From contig CP137668.1 of assembly GCA_037976565.1 (NCBI GenBank), positions 26,413,906-26,477,905 on the forward strand: a stretch of DNA of 64,000 nucleotides, given 5' to 3'. Positions 59,112 through 64,000 of the stretch are shown one piece after another. Each line of letters opens with the position of its first letter. Position 1 is the first letter of the stretch. The notes under the pieces are model-generated. The model did not search any database and had not been told where the DNA came from. It saw only the letters and a list, made by a program, of their open reading frames with translations. The position numbers and the translations under genes were made by a program. The DNA comes from Mesocentrotus franciscanus. Its lineage: Eukaryota; Echinodermata; Echinoidea; Camarodonta; Strongylocentrotidae.

Positions 59112-59188
59112 ATTGATCATGGTCTAGTGGATACAAAACACTGGACTATTACACACAGGGTTTAAGGTTCAAATCCCTGCCGGGGTAT
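59112..59188 (+). other. tRNA-like SINE head or tRNA pseudogene
   Basis: An A-box-like TGGTCTAGTGG (59120-59130) and an exact B-box GGTTCAAATCC (59166-59176) have tRNA spacing. The would-be acceptor ends do not pair and the anticodon stem is poor, so it is not a functional tRNA. Confidence 0.55.
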
Positions 59189-59446
59189 TTACATGTACAT
59201 GTCTTTCCTTTTGGCCAGACATTAATACACTGGGATTTGATGATTGAAAGTCAAGAGCATTGATCACTATACCATGGGAGTCTACATTGCCAGCACAATG
59301 CTGTTCATCAATTTAAATTGATGCTACAAATGAATTGTGGTTAGTCCTAGTTGTGAACATTGTACCCTGTCGTTGACTATGTATCCTGAATACCAAATAC
59401 AACGTGAGTTATAATGATTTTGCATGGTACTGCACATGATATCATC

Positions 59447-59507
59447 TGTCTGTTGAGAGCCAGAAGGGCGTTAAATCTCTGTTAGAGTATGAGTTAATGC
59501 CCTTCTG
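59447..59507. repeat. AGAAGGG mini-hairpin, best copy
   Basis: CAGAAGGGCGTTAA pairs with TTAATGCCCTTCTG across an ATCTCTGTTAGAGTATGAG loop. Related single or paired arms occur at 31434, 57391 and 62952. Confidence 0.75.
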
Positions 59508-62103
59508 TGTTCTTCTTTGCTCTGTTCTGCTGGCCCGAAGACCAGGAATGATCCGGACACGTTGGGGGCTCTCCTTATGGTCACACTTCCCCTCACTGTC
59601 ATATCCACATCCTTCCTGCTCTCTGGGTTTCACAACAACCAGTCCCCTCAAGAAAAAAACTGTCCTTTGGGAAGAGAAGATCTGAGAACTCCCGTTGGGG
59701 AGGAAAAGCATAGCCTGGTATTACCTGTGATGAAAGGTTAATGTCAAATTAGAAGGGGAAAAAAAGAGGATTTGATCATTTGAGAATCATCATCAGGTTT
59801 TTTCAGAAACTGCTAATGGCAGTTTACAAATCTTTGGGAGATTGAGAGATCGTTGTCATTAATATAATCACCGTAAAACCAAAAACATTTTTGTGAAATG
59901 TTCTCAAATTTTGCGGGAGGTTCAGATTAGCAAAAGTTTCATGCTGTGAAATCATTGAATTAACCCTGTAAGTTAGAGCTATGATCGGATCGGATGATCG
60001 AATCAACGATTGGGCTACCGATATCGGTATCGGATTGGAAGATCGGGAGGAAAATTTGATGAAAATGATTTATTGAAAAAAGAACAGATTTTTAATTTGT
60101 GTATTCATTATAAATTTTGGTTGGTAATTTGTAGACAGACAATGGTGCGCTTAAAAACAACCATATTGAGTGCCTAATAAATGTTGTTGTTGAAAATCTT
60201 TTGAAAATCTGCCTCAAAAAATTGCCAAAATTTGACAATTTTTAGCACTGTAATACCTAAAATCCCTCTTGAGTGTGATTATTTTGTCATTTAATGTTGT
60301 TGATGCTTAGTGCCTTAGTGCCAAATGACAATTTAATCCCAGCTATGCATGTTTTTTTGTATTTGATGGCCCAAAACTTGAAAATTTTCAGCTGTTTTTG
60401 TGGGCACACTTTTTTTTAAAATTGCCATTAGATCAGTTTTCACTGATCAGTGATCAGAATTTATCATCCGATTTATGTAAAATCGGCAGTGATTGCCCCC
60501 CCCCCCTCCCCGATCCGATTATCGGTTACAAGGTTACATAGAATCGACACAACACTAAACTTGTGCAATTCTTGAAAGTTTCGTTTCTTTTTAAATTAAA
60601 AAAAAATAATTATGTGCTTGATGCATCCCTTCCCATCTGTACTCAACCAAACTTACCCCCTTCCCTTCCCCCAACCCTTTTCCTTCTCAAAAGAAATAGA
60701 AGAAGAAGAATGGCTTTCAGATAAAAACAAGAGCAAGAAATATAGATAACAACTGTGGTTAAAGTACTTGCTAATATCAACCGCATGCATTTGTCATATT
60801 ACAGATTGATATTGTCATTTTTGTAAAACAACTAAAAACATCTCTGAGGCAAAACAGAAGTTCTATGAATTCACCCAACCAACCGAACCAGCCTTGGGTT
60901 ATTGACCACTGGGACAGCCTTCATCCAATTGTGTGAGCTTCCCAAACCGGTGACCAGCTCTCATGGGTACGGTTGCTTCGAGGAGGGACCGGATAATCCC
61001 GGACAGAAATCGAGATGTGCCGCTGTGTTACGTGACTCAACACCAAACAGTTATACAGCGCTAATTTAGCGATTATTTGATTTTTTTTTTTGTAATGTCT
61101 TGGCAAAGCAGGCATATGACCAGCGCTGTCCGGCAGCAAATTGAATTATGCGTAGGTAGCCAGCGAGGGTAATCTTCTCTTCGCGTTGATGAAGGACGGG
61201 GAAATTGGACAGGGGGGAGAGAGACGGGTCATCTATTACCCTATTTGATTCGGTTTTGTCCTCTCCTAAACTCCTCTCACATGAGGCTGATTGGAAAGGT
61301 GGAACTACCTGTATGTTTGTTACTTTATTTGTCCCCCATGTGTCAAAAGTTCAAAGGTCAACCAAGGTTGCTGAGGTCATGGATAAGGTGAAGATTTTAA
61401 TGACTTCTTTACTGTGGTAATTTAGTTTTATGTTTAGGATTGTAGGGCAGGTATTTCAATATTGACATTTTTACGACATATTTCAATTCATGGCAGACAC
61501 AATCTAAAAAGTCCATTTCATGGCTCTATTTGTTTTAGTTTAATATAACCATTACTCTCAAATTGTAGGCCTACATTTATTATTGGTACAATACTACCAC
61601 ACAACAATCAAGCCAACATAAATGAAAAAAAATGTCAACATTTCTTGTTTCAAGCCTTACCAATATTAAACTTTGCAGCAATACATTAGTGTGAGAGCCA
61701 ATGATGGTGATGGGGATGATGATAATGATAATGATAATTAATGATAATGATAATGATGATAATGATGATGCAAATGCAAGCAGCTATTATTAGTCTCTTG
61801 CCAGGTCCATCCAAACCCCTCATAAGAAGTTTCAGTCCAAAACAAACTTAGGGGTTGGTGTATAAAGAGGCCTCTATCGATAGGGGAAGCAACTTATTTT
61901 CTTCCTCCATCTTCTGAACCTCTAAGGCCTTCGTGCTCATTTAGCTTGTGAAAGGAAAGGCCTGGGGTCATTTTTTTCTGAGGGAACTATTTTCCTTTAT
62001 ATTTCTGTAGTGAAGTCAACCATAAGAGCATGCGACCCCTTTCACTTGATACTATTTTAAAACTAAATCAAGGTCTATTCCTGACTTTTAATCACATCCA
62101 GCA
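59508..62103. other. no gene; GATCGGAT cluster and GAT/AAT microsatellite
   Basis: GATCGGAT and CCGATATCGG type motifs cluster at 59985-60050 and 60440-60530, perhaps the ends of a diverged element. A GATAAT/GATGAT microsatellite fills 61705-61770. Confidence 0.45.
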
Positions 62104-62612
62104 TGTCCACACACAAAAAAAATTATCATGAAACTCTATAACGAAACGTCTTATAAAGAATCATCGTATAAATTTCAGGGTGTCCACACACAAGAAACGT
62201 TGTATAAAGAATCATCGTATAAATTCCATGGTGTCCACACACACAAGAAAGTAATCCCGAAACTCTACAGCGAAATGTCGTATAGGTGCGCAGTTTGCTA
62301 CTGCGGTCATAAAATGGAAGCGGAAATGAGAGGTCAGGTCTCCTTTCGCGAGGTCACGTTAAGCCCCGCCCAGTTATACCGTTAGTTATACTAGTTACAT
62401 CCACACACAACACATTCCATGATTAGGCGTGATTAGACGTGATTCTTTATTGAGTTCTAGTTCGAAACGATGCCCAAACCCGCGTTTCGTTATACGACGT
62501 TTCGTTATACGACGTATCGTTAGTAAGCGTCCACACACACAATTTCATCGTATAACTATCCCGAACGGTATAACTAATCACCCCTAATCACAGAAAGTGT
62601 TGTGTGTGGACA
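62104..62612. mobile_element. compound element built of GTCCACACACA repeats
   Basis: TGTCCACACACAA at 62104 and TTGTGTGTGGACA at 62600 form inverted ends. The GTCCACACACA motif recurs inside near 62183, 62233, 62400 and 62528, each next to CGTATAA or CGTTATACGA motifs. The pattern suggests nested or tandem insertions of one MITE family. Confidence 0.65.
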
Positions 62613-64000
62613 CGGGGTTTGAAAGGCTAAATCAGTCCTTGTAACAAGTTGAATTGTGTGAAAGACACTCTTAAAGAAACAGTTTAGTGAAACTTTGAAG
62701 AAACTTGAAGAAAGAAAAAAATACAAGGAAGTTGCGAGGGTTTGAAAACTGAGAAATGAGATCACTAGATCTTTGTGAATCACAAATTGGGATGTTTACA
62801 GGTAGTAATAATTATGAATGTTATGTAATTAGGGACAACTCACCTTCTTCGTATTATCTCTTGCTCTTTTGGAAAATATATTGGCCTATGTATATTTAAT
62901 GAAACCATATTATCTGTTCAGTTCATCTGTTCATTAACTCAAAAACTTTGAGACAGAGTTAATACCCTTCTGGCTCCAACCAGAAGATATGATTTAATTT
63001 GATATTATCCATGACATTTCAAAAAATCAGATAATAGTTAAAGAAACTGTCCCAATATCACACATCTTTCATTTGTATTTTGGTGGAGGACTTGCAGAGG
63101 TTAGACCCAACCTGAGGAAAAGTACACTGGAGGTGTGTACATGTGTGGGAACGCTGAACGTGAGAGTTGCACGTTCCAAGAAACAGAGTGCTAATTAGTT
63201 GCTACCTGTTTTGCAGCCCTTGTATTAGTTGAGAAAAGGGCAATTCACTCCATTGCTTGTAACTATAGCAATGAATGAGAAAACAGTAAATGAAATCACT
63301 CGTACTATTAAAGTATCTCTTAAAGTGGTATTCAAGAGAAGGAGAGTAAAATATGGCGTGTTCTACAGGATTTCAAACTACCGTTACTTACTGTCCATTA
63401 CTTACCAGGTTATTCCAGAATTTTCACGGAACATGTCTCTGTAGAAACACACTTGTAATCGGGTGCTAAATCTATCAGACTGGTGTACCCGTATCCGAAG
63501 ATGGATTTTCTGCATGGGTTTGTCGCCTTCTCAGTTCTGTAAACATGTCCATACTGTAGCTTTAGTGTTTATACACCCATGTACATGCTTAAGTCAGCTT
63601 ATATGAAGGGGGGGGGGGGTAACATTAAAATTTCCTGCTTACATGGTGCAATATGATGCAGAAATTGACATAATTAATAATTTTCAGTTGGATCATATTA
63701 ACTCAATATGTCCCCTTGCCCCATATTTCCTTATCAGGTGGGACTACACAAATGTGACAGCACCTTTTTCAACATTCATACTGGCAATAAATAGATGTCC
63801 CTGATTTTTATAGTCAGGAAACTCATTAAATTTTCTGCAAGCTGCATCTAGCACCGATAATAAGCTGTTCCGCTGTTACGCTGTTCGGGCCATCATGATG
63901 AGCTGCATATTTTTAGGCTGAGCTCTTTTTTAAAAGAGAAATTATGTAAGCCACATTATTGATCAGAAGAAAATGTACTCCTAGAAAATATACCACAGAA
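62613..64000. other. no gene seen to the right edge
   Basis: One arm of the mini-hairpin family (TTAATACCCTTCTGGCT) lies at 62960-62976 and a G run near 63608. Short open frames are not recognisable. Confidence 0.45.

Noticed and set aside
1..64000. CRISPR array, prokaryotic operon, rRNA or phage signal
   Set aside because: The periodic repeats lack unique spacers, the gene has spliceosomal introns, and no rRNA-like or phage genes are visible.

Overview
The window is nuclear DNA from an animal. One recognisable gene, HMGCL (3-hydroxy-3-methylglutaryl-CoA lyase), is split into short exons by GT-AG introns of about 0.8-3 kb. The rest is AT-rich and crowded with foldback elements, TTAA- and TA-bordered MITEs, a tRNA-derived SINE, LINE and gag remnants, and tandem arrays. 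This texture, with the recurring palindromes TACATGTA and TAGGCCTA, suggests a marine invertebrate deuterostome. An echinoderm is my best guess, but the window does not prove it.

Layout. 1-7.6 kb: the first five coding exons of HMGCL on the minus strand. The 3' exons, which would carry the Cys-containing flexible loop and the Asn metal ligand, lie beyond the left edge. Its introns hold several MITEs, and a 1.2-kb TTAA-bordered element inside intron 3 carries its own acidic ORF. 7.6-8.0 kb: a GC-box, TATA-less promoter region with a possible head-to-head small ORF. 8-17 kb: a MITE, a decayed LINE, a second foldback MITE, a CpG-richer promoter-like patch and a SINE. 17-20.3 kb: two unrelated tandem arrays, one of about 175 bp with twin hairpins and one of about 100 bp with a G/C hairpin. 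They are bounded by a C2H2 zinc-finger remnant, a polypyrimidine tract and a gag-type CCHC knuckle. 20.3-32.6 kb: mostly featureless, with microsatellites and MITEs. 32.6-35.7 kb: two elements built of about 157-bp and 143-bp tandem units, each unit carrying a nuclear-receptor DR1-like motif. 35.8-37.3 kb: a second TTAA element with an acidic ORF. 37.4-64 kb: dispersed MITEs, long inverted repeats, purine-rich minisatellites and a few unassigned candidate exons.

HMGCL is the only confidently functional unit; it cleaves HMG-CoA to acetyl-CoA and acetoacetate in leucine breakdown and ketogenesis. No operon, CRISPR, prokaryotic or viral system is visible. The most unusual items are the two TTAA elements with comparably placed acidic ORFs, the twin-hairpin array, the DR1 arrays with a 784-bp higher-order duplication, and an apparent double compensating frameshift inside HMGCL exon 3. 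All long open frames other than the HMGCL exons lie in repeats or low-complexity sequence, or could not be recognised.
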